From Erythrobacteraceae bacterium (GTDB lineage: Bacteria > Pseudomonadota > Alphaproteobacteria > Sphingomonadales > Sphingomonadaceae): a stretch of 64,000 bases of DNA. Location: NCBI GenBank assembly GCA_024642525.1, contig JAHEAX010000007.1:25822-89821 (forward strand), written 5' to 3'. A program made the position numbers and the translations under genes. The notes under the pieces are model-generated. The model saw nothing but the letters and a program-made list of their open reading frames with translations, was not told the DNA's origin and searched no databases. Of the stretch, positions 24,481-32,758 are shown piece after piece; within the stretch, counting starts at the first letter, position 1; each line of letters starts with the position of its first letter.

Positions 24481-25651
24481 CTTCCTCGTCCACTTCTGCA
24501 CTGCTCAGGGTAAAGTTGAAAGTTGTCCCGCCCATGTCTGACGGTTCCGCGCCGATCTTGCCGCCATGGGCATTGATGATTGTGTGACAGATCGACAGGC
24601 CAAGCCCCATTCCGCTGGCCTTTGTGCTGATGAAGGGGTGGAACAATCGCTCGGCAATGTGGGGTTCAAGGCCCGGCCCGCTGTCGCTGACAGAGACGCA
24701 CACCTTGCTGCCGTCCACGGGCCGCGATGTGATGGTGATCCGCTTGGTCCGGGAATCGGTCATGGCTTCCAGCGCATTTCGGATGAGATTGACCAGCACT
24801 TGCTGGATTTGCACCGGCACCACCAGTACGCTGTCACACGAAGGATCGAGCCGGCTGGAAAAATCAACATCGCGCCCATCGCCATTAACCAGCGCGAGGG
24901 CGGTCGCTTCCTTGACGAGGCGCGACATGCTGGCAATTTCACGCACCGTATCGCCGCGCATGATGAATTCGCGCAGGCGGTAGATTATCTTGCCTGCGCG
25001 GATTGCCTCTGCGGCGCATTCCGTCAACGCTTCGCGAACCATGGCGATGTTTTCGGCTGATGGCTGGTCCAGCAGGTCCTTGGCAGCTTCGACATAGTTG
25101 GCAACAGCAGTCAGCGGCTGGTTCAGTTCATGGGCGAGCGAATTTGCCAGCGTGCCCATGGATGTGATGCGCGAGACATGGGCAAGTTCGGCCTGGAGAA
25201 TATGCAGCTGCCGTTCGGTTTCGCGCTGCTCGCTCATATCCCTGATGAAGCCTGTGAACAGGTGGTCATCACCGATTATCAGTTCACCCACCGAAAGGTT
25301 GATCGGGAAGGTTCCACCATCGCGTCTGCGCGCAGTGGTAACCCGGCCTATGCCGATAACCCGCCGTTCCCCTGTCTCCAGATAATGCCTGATATATCCG
25401 TCATGCGCCTCGCGGTCGGGCGAGGGCATCAGCATGCTGACGTTTTCGCCAACCACTTCGGCCTCGTTATAGCCGAACATCTTTTCGGCGCCCTTGCTGA
25501 ATGAGATGATGGCACCTTTGTTGTCGATCACAACCATCGCATCAGGCACGGTATCGATAAGAGCGTGCAGGTTGTTGATGCGCTCGGGCACCAACGCGTT
25601 CTCCAGATTCTGATCGGTTCCACCAGCCATCTTGTTACCTGATCCTATCAT
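24473..25651 (-). CDS. fixL: FixL-like heme-PAS oxygen-sensor histidine kinase
   Basis: 392 aa, soluble, with no transmembrane segment. The PAS domain (about 24-140) has the heme pocket signature: His83 in AHDGYI aligns with the heme-ligand His200 of Bradyrhizobium FixL, and Arg103 in VIGIGR aligns with Arg220, which senses O2. TFPINLSVGE and FTGFIRDM follow as in FixL. The kinase part has the H-box SLAHELNQPLTAV with phospho-acceptor His174, then N-box LIRNALEAM, SDSGPGL and GMGLGLSICHTII. Met at 25630 is a possible alternative start with AGG upstream. Loss of O2 from heme should activate phosphorylation of the coupled FixJ-like protein. Confidence 0.9.
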   Translation of the reverse strand: MIGSGNKMAGGTDQNLENALVPERINNLHALIDTVPDAMVVIDNKGAIISFSKGAEKMFGYNEAEVVGENVSMLMPSPDREAHDGYIRHYLETGERRVIGIGRVTTARRRDGGTFPINLSVGELIIGDDHLFTGFIRDMSEQRETERQLHILQAELAHVSRITSMGTLANSLAHELNQPLTAVANYVEAAKDLLDQPSAENIAMVREALTECAAEAIRAGKIIYRLREFIMRGDTVREIASMSRLVKEATALALVNGDGRDVDFSSRLDPSCDSVLVVPVQIQQVLVNLIRNALEAMTDSRTKRITITSRPVDGSKVCVSVSDSGPGLEPHIAERLFHPFISTKASGMGLGLSICHTIINAHGGKIGAEPSDMGGTTFNFTLSSAEVDEEDG

Positions 25652-25962
25652 AGGTCATGGCAACTGAGCCATAGGCGACCGTTTTCCTGCGCCGGGCAGC
25701 TAGGCACAGCATCAGCAGACAAGGCAGTAAACGGTCTATCAGGGTATTCCCCTAGCTGCTTGGCAGCGGGCGTGCAGAGTGTGGCCGGATGCGGCAGTTA
25801 TCCGCCCTGAATCGAGAAAAAATTCCTTGCAATTCTTGTAGGTTGCGGCCGCTTACGGACGTTTCCGTATCGCTGGAACTGACCGGCCTGACTACTTTGC
25901 GAATCATGGAAATTAGCCCCCGAACCGACCCGAACTGCGGGTTAAGCAATAAGGATTGAGCC
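25652..25962. other. Divergent promoter region, fixL and hsp20
   Basis: 311 bp without a gene, between the divergent kinase and Hsp20 starts. It contains the plus-strand CGTA box at 25861-25874. A weaker minus-strand resemblance, ATACCCTGATAG at about 25731-25746, is at the right distance for fixL but is too degenerate to call. Nothing else is supported. Confidence 0.5.
25861..25874 (+). promoter_or_regulatory. CGTA box g upstream of hsp20
   Basis: GTTTCCGTATCGCT, 89-102 bp before the Hsp20 start and on the same strand. It forms one arm of an imperfect inverted repeat with TACGGAC just upstream (25854-25860). Confidence 0.55.
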
Positions 25963-26451
25963 ATGGTCAACCAGGTTACCGCAACCCCCAAACCTGCAAC
26001 CGATCGCGGAATTGCCGAAAGGTTCATGGAGCCATTTGCCCGGATGCGCAGCAACATGGATCATCTTATCGAGGATTTTCCAGCACGCTGGTCGGCATTC
26101 CAGTTTGCCGGTGTGCCCGCGGTTGAAATGACAGAAGCGGATGACAGCTATCTGATCAGCGTTGAAGTGCCCGGCATTCCGACCGAGGATATCGACCTCC
26201 AGATAGACCGCGATATGCTGGTGCTGAAGGGCGAAAAGAAGGAACAGCGCGAGGAAAAGGACGTCGATTACGTCATTTCCGAACGCAGTTACGGCTCTTT
26301 TGAACGGCGTATCGCCCTGCCTGCAGACGCGCAGGTGGATGCAGTGGAAGCCAGGTCGGACAATGGCGTGCTGCGCATTTCCATCCCGCGCAGCCCCGGT
26401 GCGACGTCCAAGCGGCGCAAGATCGAAATCAAATCCGCTTCCACGGAATGA
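25963..26451 (+). CDS. Small heat-shock protein, Hsp20/IbpA family
   Basis: 162-aa ATP-independent chaperone that holds unfolding proteins in the cytoplasm. The alpha-crystallin domain spans about 48-150: PAVEMTEADDSYLISVEVPGI, DLQIDRDMLVLKGEKKE, SERSYGSFERRIALP and the strand GVLRISIPRS. A basic tail ends in KRRKIEIKS. AGGATTGAG lies upstream of the ATG at 25963. It is transcribed divergently from fixLJ, has a CGTA box and is followed by a strong terminator. Hsp20 proteins of this branch are common in anoxia regulons as well as heat shock. Confidence 0.93.
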   Translation: MVNQVTATPKPATDRGIAERFMEPFARMRSNMDHLIEDFPARWSAFQFAGVPAVEMTEADDSYLISVEVPGIPTEDIDLQIDRDMLVLKGEKKEQREEKDVDYVISERSYGSFERRIALPADAQVDAVEARSDNGVLRISIPRSPGATSKRRKIEIKSASTE

Positions 26452-26535
26452 GATAGGGCCACCTTCACCACCTCCCACCGATTGTCCGGAGGTGGCCCTT
26501 GCTAATCGGCGTTATCTGCGACCCGACGCCGAAAC

Positions 26536-26573
26536 TGCCCCCTGATCCGCCCGGATCGGGGGGCATCTTTTTT
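26536..26573 (+). terminator. Intrinsic terminator after hsp20
   Basis: A GC-rich stem, GCCCCC-T-GATCCG paired with CGGATC-G-GGGGGC and a tight C-rich loop, followed by T6 at 26568-26573. It lies about 85 bp after the hsp20 stop and isolates it from the MBL gene. Confidence 0.85.
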
Positions 26574-26646
26574 GAGAATCGTAAACCGCGAAAGACAAGC
26601 TGAACCGCATCGCCCATTCGACCTTTTTAGCCATCCACCTTAAGGA

Positions 26647-26662
26647 CTTATCCGTAATGTGC
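26647..26662 (+). promoter_or_regulatory. CGTA box h upstream of the MBL hydrolase
   Basis: CTTATCCGTAATGTGC, 63-78 bp before the start at 26725, same strand. It shares CCGTAATG with the DUF2267 box at 35646. Confidence 0.6.
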
Positions 26663-26724
26663 GGAGCAGGGCGATTTGTAAGCCTGCGCCAAACCAACTG
26701 CTGCGACCCGATCAGGAGCGATGA

Positions 26725-27654
26725 ATGAAAGACGATGCCCATCTCAAAACAGCGCAAGACCAGGTCGAAGCCGTGCTTCGCGGCGATGGCGCGGCACCGG
26801 TAGTAAAGGCGTTTTTTGACGAGCCGACCTTTACAGCAAGCTACGTCGTCCACGACCCAGAGACCAACCAGGCGGCAATCGTGGATTCCGTGCTCGATTT
26901 CGACCAGCCATCGGGACGCACTTCGACGGCATCTGCCGATGCGATCATCGATTATGTTCGCCGCCATGATCTGACCGTCGACTGGATCCTGGAAACCCAT
27001 GCCCATGCCGACCATCTTTCCGCAGCACCGCACCTGCAAGCGGAACTGGGCGGCAAGCTGGTCATCGGCCGCGAAATCCTGACGGTGCAGAATGTCTTCG
27101 GCAAGATTTTCAACGAAGGCACCGAATTTGCTCGCGATGGATCGCAATTCGACCGGCTGCTGGATGACGGGGATTGCCTGATGCTGGGCAAAATGCCGAT
27201 CATCTCCCTTCACGTGCCGGGTCATACGCCTGCAGACATGGCCTATGTCATCGGCGATGCAGCCTTTGTCGGCGACACGATGTTCATGCCTGATTATGGC
27301 ACTGCGCGCGCCGATTTTCCCGGCGGGGACGCTGCCACATTATATCGCTCGATCCACCGGCTGAACAGCCTGCCGGGGCAGACGCGCGTATTCCTGTGCC
27401 ATGATTACAAGGCTCCCGGTCGCGATCAATTCGCATGGGAAACCACCATTGCGGCTGAGAAGACCGCCAACGTCCATGTGCATGAAGGGGTAAGCGAGGT
27501 TGACTTTGTGGCCATGCGCAATGCCCGTGATGCGACGCTGGATATGCCGCGGCTGATCCTGCCATCGATCCAGGTAAATATCAGGGGCGGCCATTTTCCC
27601 GAACCTGAAGCCAACGGCACCCGTTATCTCAAGCTGCCGCTCAACATTCTGTAG
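26725..27654 (+). CDS. MBL-fold hydrolase, persulfide dioxygenase-like
   Basis: 309-aa metallo-beta-lactamase-fold protein. The metal motif THAHADH (H-x-H-x-D-H) lies at about residues 91-97, with further ligands in HVPGHTPADM, FVGDTMFMPDYGTARADFPGGD and FLCHDYKAPGR. The TARADFPGGD block is typical of the ETHE1/Blh group, which oxidises glutathione persulfide. The start at 26725 has AGGAG upstream; an overlapping ATG at 26721 is out of frame. It is followed by a DUF442 gene, the same two modules that form the fused Blh protein elsewhere. A role in sulfide or persulfide detoxification is inferred. Confidence 0.87.
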   Translation: MKDDAHLKTAQDQVEAVLRGDGAAPVVKAFFDEPTFTASYVVHDPETNQAAIVDSVLDFDQPSGRTSTASADAIIDYVRRHDLTVDWILETHAHADHLSAAPHLQAELGGKLVIGREILTVQNVFGKIFNEGTEFARDGSQFDRLLDDGDCLMLGKMPIISLHVPGHTPADMAYVIGDAAFVGDTMFMPDYGTARADFPGGDAATLYRSIHRLNSLPGQTRVFLCHDYKAPGRDQFAWETTIAAEKTANVHVHEGVSEVDFVAMRNARDATLDMPRLILPSIQVNIRGGHFPEPEANGTRYLKLPLNIL

Positions 27655-27757
27655 CGGGCAGATGAGTGCATCGATACATGATGCGCGGGCGAAGTCCGGG
27701 CTGGAGACGGGTTGTTACGCCAGCTTTGTCCGCATATTGAAGAGCGAGGATTTGATC

Positions 27758-28117
27758 ATGGAACTCAACCGACTTTCATCCGATTTTGCAGCCACTGGCC
27801 AGCTGGAAGTGCAGGATCTGGAACAGGCCGCGGCCCTCGGCTTCAGGTCAATCGTTGACAACCGGCCCGATGGCGAGGCGCCCGATCAGCCTGCATCGTC
27901 CGAGATGGAGGCAGCCGCCCACAAGCTGGGCCTTGGCTTTGCCTATATCCCCATTGTGCCGGGACAGTTGAGCGATCACGAAGCGCTCGAATTGCGGCAG
28001 GTTCTCGCCACCATGGAAGGTCCGGTGCTGGGCTATTGCCGCAGCGGCGCGCGCACGGCATCCTTGTGGCAGCGATATTGCGACCTGCCTGCCGAACCGC
28101 CGCTGATCGGTTCGTGA
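27758..28117 (+). CDS. DUF442/TIGR01244 family sulfur transferase-phosphatase
   Basis: 119 aa from Met-27758 (GAGG upstream); an in-frame ATG at 27662 would add 32 unlike residues. The fold is that of dual-specificity phosphatases. Landmarks are FAATGQLEVQDLEQAAALGFRSIVDNRPDGE and the active-site loop YCRSGAR, with Cys as nucleophile and Arg binding the anion. In Blh-type proteins this domain acts with an MBL persulfide dioxygenase. Here it follows that gene after about 100 bp on the same strand, so the pair probably works together in H2S/persulfide handling. True phosphatase activity cannot be excluded. Confidence 0.85.
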   Translation: MELNRLSSDFAATGQLEVQDLEQAAALGFRSIVDNRPDGEAPDQPASSEMEAAAHKLGLGFAYIPIVPGQLSDHEALELRQVLATMEGPVLGYCRSGARTASLWQRYCDLPAEPPLIGS

Positions 28118-28150
28118 CCAGCGCCAGTCAGCCGCGATGTTTCGCAGGGA

Positions 28151-28864
28151 GTGCAGGACTTGAGCCGATTACATGATCATCCTGAATTGCACGTTTCCGG
28201 CAGGATCGGCTGGCTGCGCGCGGCAGTGCTGGGCGCAAATGACGGCATAGTTTCAACTGGCAGCCTGATTGTCGGGGTCGCGGCATCCCAGCCTGAAGGC
28301 AATGCCGTGATGATCGCCGGTGTCGCTGCCCTGTTTGCAGGCGCAATGTCGATGGCCGCGGGGGAATATGTCTCGGTCAGCTCGCAAGCTGATACCGAAC
28401 GCGCAGAATTGACGCGCGAGGCGGCTGAACAGCTGTCTCAGCCCGAATTCGAACGTGAAGAACTGATCCAGATTTATGTGGGGAGGGGCGTCAACCGCGC
28501 TACGGCCGAAGCCGTAGCCGACCAGATGATGGCAAAGGATGCCATTGGCACCCACGCGCGTGACGAACTGGGGCTGACCCATACAGCAGCGGCGCGGCCG
28601 TTACAGGCGGCGCTGACATCGGCGCTGACGTTCACTGCGGGGGCTGCAGCGCCGCTGCTGGTGGCATGGTTTGCCCCGCCTGCATCTGTCGTTGTGGCCG
28701 TGGCGGTTGCATCAATCCTGTGTCTCGCCCTGCTCGGCGCATTGGGCGCACGGGCCGGCGGTGCGCCGCTGGCGCCGTCCATCGTGCGCGTCACATTCTG
28801 GGGCGTCCTTGCCATGCTGGTCACTTACGGCATCGGCAATCTGTTCGGGGCGACCGTGGCATAG
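28151..28864 (+). CDS. VIT1/CCC1 family iron-manganese transporter
   Basis: 237-aa membrane protein of the vacuolar iron transporter family. The first transmembrane region carries the family signature LGANDGIVSTGSLIVGVAA, followed by AGAMSMAAGEYVSVSSQ. A cytoplasmic helical segment (about 75-150) bears many Glu residues, and hydrophobic segments follow near the C-terminus (ALTFTAGAAAPLLVAW, VVVAVAVASILCLALLG, GVLAMLVTYGIGNLFG). It likely moves Fe2+ or Mn2+ out of the cytoplasm. The start is GTG-28151; TTG-28160, better spaced from AGGGAG, is an alternative. It lies 33 bp after the DUF442 gene and is probably cotranscribed. Confidence 0.9.
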   Translation: MQDLSRLHDHPELHVSGRIGWLRAAVLGANDGIVSTGSLIVGVAASQPEGNAVMIAGVAALFAGAMSMAAGEYVSVSSQADTERAELTREAAEQLSQPEFEREELIQIYVGRGVNRATAEAVADQMMAKDAIGTHARDELGLTHTAAARPLQAALTSALTFTAGAAAPLLVAWFAPPASVVVAVAVASILCLALLGALGARAGGAPLAPSIVRVTFWGVLAMLVTYGIGNLFGATVA

Positions 28865-28920
28865 GCAGCTTCGGGCGTGGGTGGCTTAACGAAAGCCCTG
28901 TGCGCGCTGGCCATCCGGAT

Positions 28921-28936
28921 ATGTCCCTATATTTTG
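28921..28936 (+). promoter_or_regulatory. CCTA-variant box upstream of the host-attachment gene
   Basis: ATGTCCCTATATTTTG, 79-94 bp before the start at 29015, same strand. It has CCCTAT where other boxes have CCGTAT, like the variant before PEP synthase. Confidence 0.4.
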
Positions 28937-29014
28937 TTCCGGCCTGACGCTGCAAGGATTGGCGCTGGCAGCCATTTTCGTGGCTTTGGTCAAGATTGAA
29001 GGAGCAAGAGAACC

Positions 29015-29452
29015 ATGCAGCTGAAACATGGAACAACCCTGCTGGTGGCAGATGGCTCGCAAATGCTGGTGCTGCGCAACACGGGCGACACCGTCTCACC
29101 TGAACTTTCCGTGATCCAGCACCGGGCAGTCGATAGTCTGGCCAACCGCGAAATCCTGTCCGATGCGCCAGGTGTCTCGTTTTCAAGCATGGGCCACGGG
29201 CACGATACCCACGGGCAGAACGATGCCCACCAGCAAATGGAAGACAGGTTCATTGCAGAAGCCGTGGGCGCGCTGGCGCAAACTGCTGCAGGCACCGACG
29301 ATGACCTGATCATCGTGGCGCCGCCCACTGCGCTGGGCGTGTTGCGCAGCCAGATCGGCCCAGCCTTGCAAAAGCGGGTGATTGCAGAAATCGCCAAGGA
29401 CCTGACCAACCATCCGGTCGACGAGATCGCGCGGCTGCTGATGGATTATTGA
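29015..29452 (+). CDS. Host attachment family protein (PF10116)
   Basis: 145-aa soluble protein of the family named for Agrobacterium attachment genes, although many members sit in stress clusters. Landmarks are TTLLVADGSQMLVLRNTG near the start, a His-rich central loop (GHGHDTHGQNDAHQQ) and LIIVAPPTALGVLRSQI with KRVIAEIAKDLTNHPVDEI near the end. The fold is related to peptide release factor domain 2-like proteins. AAGGAG lies 10 bp before the ATG. Its own promoter region contains a CCTA-variant box. No experimental function is claimed. Confidence 0.88.
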   Translation: MQLKHGTTLLVADGSQMLVLRNTGDTVSPELSVIQHRAVDSLANREILSDAPGVSFSSMGHGHDTHGQNDAHQQMEDRFIAEAVGALAQTAAGTDDDLIIVAPPTALGVLRSQIGPALQKRVIAEIAKDLTNHPVDEIARLLMDY

Positions 29453-29493
29453 CGGCGGCGGGCTGGCTTGCGCCGCGTCCTGCCCATCGAGAA

Positions 29494-30261
29494 TTATCTG
29501 GCGGTCCAGCCACCATCTACTGCAACGGCCTGTCCGGTAGTGAAGCTTGCCCCCTTGCTGCACAGCCACAGGACCGCTTCGGCGATTTCCTCGGGCCGGC
29601 CAATTCTGCCCATGGGTTCGGTGGCGATCATCTGTTCCCGCCCATTTTCGGCAGTGGACATGAACCGCTGCAGCATGGGGGTTTCGATTGCGCCCGGGCA
29701 GATGGCATTGACCCGGATTTTGCGTGTCGCATATTCCAGCGCGGCAGCTTTGGTCAGTCCGACTACGCCATGCTTGGCCGCGACATAGGCAGGGATACCG
29801 GCAATTCCGACCATGCCTGCGACAGAGGCGCAATTGACAATGACACCGCCTGTTTCTTCATTCAGCATGTAATAAAGTTCTTCGCGCATACATAGCCAGA
29901 CTCCGCGCAGGTTGATGTTGATCACACGGTCCCAATTGGCCGATGTGCATTCTCCGGTAATCGCGGTTTCGCCTTCGATGCCGGCATTGTTGAATGCAGC
30001 GTCGATGTGGCCGAAGCGGGTGATCGCGCGCCTGATCGTGTCGGTGACGGCCCCTTCATCAGAAACATCGCAAGCGAAAAACGCACAATCGGTGCCGGTC
30101 GCCTGCAATTCTTCCACCAATGCATTTCCGCCTGGCTCATCGCGGTCGACAAGCGCCAGGCTGTATCCGTTCTGCGCAAACAACCTCGCGGTCGCCCGCC
30201 CAATGCCTGAACTGGCGCCCGTTACCAGCGCCACGTGCTTCCTGCCATTCTCTGTCATCAT
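29494..30261 (-). CDS. SDR family NAD(P)-dependent oxidoreductase
   Basis: 255-aa classical short-chain dehydrogenase. The cofactor loop TGASSGIGRA lies at about 15-24, NNAG at about 93-96, and the catalytic Tyr-Lys pair is in AYVAAKHG, preceded by the Ser in NCASVAGM. AICPGAIETPML and AVAVDGGW at the C-terminus are typical. The acidic residue after beta-2 (VDRDEPG) favours NAD over NADP. The substrate is unknown. It is monocistronic, with a CGTA box 72-87 bp upstream on the same strand, and lies downstream of the ACP gene in the same direction. Confidence 0.9.
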   Translation of the reverse strand: MMTENGRKHVALVTGASSGIGRATARLFAQNGYSLALVDRDEPGGNALVEELQATGTDCAFFACDVSDEGAVTDTIRRAITRFGHIDAAFNNAGIEGETAITGECTSANWDRVININLRGVWLCMREELYYMLNEETGGVIVNCASVAGMVGIAGIPAYVAAKHGVVGLTKAAALEYATRKIRVNAICPGAIETPMLQRFMSTAENGREQMIATEPMGRIGRPEEIAEAVLWLCSKGASFTTGQAVAVDGGWTAR

Positions 30262-30332
30262 TTCGGCCTCAACTCGTCTGGCCGCTTCAGGGGAGCGGCT
30301 GTGGCCGATATTAGAGGCGGCATCGCAGGCGT

Positions 30333-30348
30333 ATCATTACGCAATTGT
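30333..30348 (-). promoter_or_regulatory. CGTA box c upstream of the SDR gene
   Basis: On the minus strand it reads ACAATTGCGTAATGAT, 72-87 bp before the SDR start, same direction. It shares AATTGCGTAA with the box before the exporter operon at 42095. Confidence 0.6.
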
Positions 30349-30357
30349 CCCGAAGGG

Positions 30358-30609
30358 TCAGCGCGGGGCTATGCGCCCGGCCAGGTAATCAACACCGCCG
30401 CCAAGTGTGATGAGCCGGGGTGCATCCGCATCGGGAATGTCGAACCCCAGCCGCTGGCTCAACGCAACGACCAGATTGAATATGTCCATTGAATCAAGGT
30501 CCAGCGCCTCGCGCAGGTCTTCACTGTCATCCACTGCGACGCCGTCGGTTTCGGGCGCAATGGCGCTGATTTCCTCAAGGATCATCTGACGCAGATCTTC
30601 CCTGTTCAT
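30358..30609 (-). CDS. Acyl carrier protein, last gene of the acs-pdh operon
   Basis: 83-aa acidic, helical carrier protein. Ser40 in DLDSMDIF is the phosphopantetheine attachment site; the surrounding EALDLDSMD is canonical and the helix after it, VVALSQRLGFDIP, is intact. Its start overlaps the E2 stop (30606-30609). It is not the housekeeping fatty-acid ACP, which would lie near fabF/fabG. An ACP joined to acetyl-CoA synthetase and a pyruvate-type dehydrogenase is unusual. It could take acyl groups from E2 or the synthetase as a low-oxygen acyl store, but that is inference. Confidence 0.87.
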   Translation of the reverse strand: MNREDLRQMILEEISAIAPETDGVAVDDSEDLREALDLDSMDIFNLVVALSQRLGFDIPDADAPRLITLGGGVDYLAGRIAPR

Positions 30610-31781
30610 AAATCCTCCGGTGTATCCAGCAAACCACCAATCCGGCGCAACAACAATGCCCCGCGGTGTCCGTCGCTGGCGCGGTGGTCAGCCGCCAGTG
30701 TGGCCGTCAGCACGGGCCTGACTGCCACTGCATCTTCAATCGCCCAGGCACGCGGGGCGACCGATCCGAAGCCGATAATTGCAACCTGCGGAGGGTAGAT
30801 GATGGGCAGCAACATATCGACGCCGCGGTCACCCAGGCTGGAAACCGTGATTGTCGGGTCGCTGATTTCGGACGACCGGAACCCGCCCTTGCGCACCCGT
30901 CCAATCAGATCGCGCAGTCGTTCCATCAATTCCGCCAGGGTCAACGTGTCAGTGTTGTGGATTGCAGGGGCTGCAAGCCCTCCGCCGCGCATCGCAATGG
31001 CGGTGCCGATGTGGATAGCAGAAGCGGGGACAAACCCGTCAGGGCCGTAAAAGCCGTTGAATTCGGGAAAATCCTTCAACGCAAGGGCCACAGCTTTCAG
31101 CGTGAGCGCTCCCAGCAGCAGGCGTTCCTGCGGTGGGTGTGCCGCATTATAGGCATCGAGCCATTGGACAGCTTGCGAAACATCGAAACTATGACCGAGA
31201 TAATAATGCGGTATGTCCCTTTTTGCCCGCGACATGGCAGCCGCGATGGCGCGGCGCATCGGTTCAAGATCTGGCACAGTCGCGGCGCGCGGTGCTGCTT
31301 CCTCGATATCGCGGCGCACGATGGAACCGTCTGGACCGGTTCCTTTGACCAATGCCAGATCTATCCCTCTTTCACTCGCAAGCAGCCGCGCAGCAGGGGT
31401 GGCGCGTGATCCCTCGGCCAACGTCGTCACAGTGGGAGGCTGAATTGCTGCTTCTGCACCCTGTACAGAGGAGACAGTAGGCATAGGGACAGCAGGTGTG
31501 GGGGCAGGAGCGGAAGCGTGTCGCCGTTCCGTGGATGCGGTATCCTTTGGCCCTGTAATTCTGGCGAGGGGAGTTCCGACCGGCACTTTCTCGCCCGGTT
31601 GCACCAGCAATTCTGCCAGTGTGCCATCTTCGAAGACTTCTACCTCGATCGCGCCCTTGTCTGTTTCCACCACCGCAATGATGTCGCCGCGGCTTACCTT
31701 CTCACCCTGCTGCTTCATCCACTCGACAAGGATGCCGGCTTCCATGTCGGAACCAAGCGAGGGCATGGCGAAAATCCCCAT
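30606..31781 (-). CDS. 2-oxoacid dehydrogenase E2 (dihydrolipoamide acyltransferase)
   Basis: 391 aa from Met-31781; the longer frame to 31889 would overlap E1 beta and is unlikely. One lipoyl domain (1-78) carries Lys42 in ETDKGAIEV. After a Pro/Ala linker comes a peripheral-subunit-binding domain at about 135-170 (ATPAARLLASERGIDL, GTGPDGSIVRRDI). The catalytic domain ends with ADHRASDGHRGA, holding the active-site His and Asp. It transfers the acyl group from E1 to CoA. It lies 2 bp after E1 beta and overlaps the ACP start. No E3 is present, so the genome's shared lipoamide dehydrogenase must serve. Confidence 0.92.
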   Translation of the reverse strand: MGIFAMPSLGSDMEAGILVEWMKQQGEKVSRGDIIAVVETDKGAIEVEVFEDGTLAELLVQPGEKVPVGTPLARITGPKDTASTERRHASAPAPTPAVPMPTVSSVQGAEAAIQPPTVTTLAEGSRATPAARLLASERGIDLALVKGTGPDGSIVRRDIEEAAPRAATVPDLEPMRRAIAAAMSRAKRDIPHYYLGHSFDVSQAVQWLDAYNAAHPPQERLLLGALTLKAVALALKDFPEFNGFYGPDGFVPASAIHIGTAIAMRGGGLAAPAIHNTDTLTLAELMERLRDLIGRVRKGGFRSSEISDPTITVSSLGDRGVDMLLPIIYPPQVAIIGFGSVAPRAWAIEDAVAVRPVLTATLAADHRASDGHRGALLLRRIGGLLDTPEDL

Positions 31782-31783
31782 TG

Positions 31784-32758
31784 TCAGCGGCCCAGAACTG
31801 CGCGGCAGGCTTCGACGATGCCCGTGATGCTCGGCAAAGCCGCTTCTTCCAGGTGATGCGCATAGGGTATTGGAACTTCCTTGCTGCACACACGGGCCAG
31901 TGGTGCATCGAGATACCAGAACCCTTTTTCGATGATGCGGGCCATGATTTCAGCCGAAATACTGCCTGACTGCCAACCTTCATCGACTATGACGCAGCGC
32001 CGCGTTCTGGCGACGGTGGCCAGGATTGCGTCTTCATCAAGGGGCCGCAAGACGCGCAAATCCAGCACTTCCGCGCTGATGCCCTCTGCCGCCAACTGGT
32101 CGGCTGCGGCCAGTGTCTTGCCCAATGATCCGCCATAGGTGATCAGGCTGATGTCAGTCCCTTCCCGGCGCACGGCGGCATGGTCAATATCGACGCTGGC
32201 CGGCCAATCCACATCGGCGGTATCATTATAGAGCAGGGCGTTTTCGAAGATCAGCACCGGATCAGGATCGTCCAATGCCGGTGCCAGCATACCGCCTGCA
32301 TCTGCCACTGTTCCGGGCGCGAGCACGCGTATACCCGGTATATGGGCGTACCATCCTTCCAGACTGTGGGAATGTTGTGCGCCCAGCTGGCGGCCGCCAC
32401 CTGTGGCCATGCGAATGACGACAGGCACATTGAACTGCCCGCCCGACATATGCCGGATGGTGGCGGCATTGTTCATGATCTGGTCAAGAGCGAGCAGCGA
32501 GAAATTGCAGGTCATTATCTCCACGATGGGCCGCAGGCCGCCCATCGCCGCACCTATTCCGGCCCCGGTAAAACCGCTTTCCGAAAGCGGTGTGTCGCGG
32601 ATGCGCTCAGGTCCGAATTCTTCCAGCAACCCCTTCGACACAGCATAACATCCGCCATAGTGGCCGACATCCTCTCCCATCAGGAATACGCGCGGATCTG
32701 ATTGCATCGCCTCGCGGATCGCGCCGCGCACGGCATCGCGGTAACTCATTACCGTCAT
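31784..32758 (-). CDS. Pyruvate/2-oxoacid dehydrogenase E1 beta subunit
   Basis: 324-aa transketolase-like beta subunit that pairs with E1 alpha to form the thiamine-diphosphate enzyme. Landmarks are [85 protein letters not shown] as the family substrate loop, and [13 protein letters not shown] near the C-terminus. The length is standard. Its start overlaps the E1 alpha stop (32755-32758). The split alpha/beta form here is distinct from the fused E1 at 15391. Confidence 0.93.
   Translation of the reverse strand: MTVMSYRDAVRGAIREAMQSDPRVFLMGEDVGHYGGCYAVSKGLLEEFGPERIRDTPLSESGFTGAGIGAAMGGLRPIVEIMTCNFSLLALDQIMNNAATIRHMSGGQFNVPVVIRMATGGGRQLGAQHSHSLEGWYAHIPGIRVLAPGTVADAGGMLAPALDDPDPVLIFENALLYNDTADVDWPASVDIDHAAVRREGTDISLITYGGSLGKTLAAADQLAAEGISAEVLDLRVLRPLDEDAILATVARTRRCVIVDEGWQSGSISAEIMARIIEKGFWYLDAPLARVCSKEVPIPYAHHLEEAALPSITGIVEACRAVLGR

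Noticed and set aside
25731..25746. ATACCCTGATAG on the minus strand at the right distance before fixL
   Set aside because: Too far from the consensus (CCTG instead of CCTA); autoregulation of fixL could not be supported.
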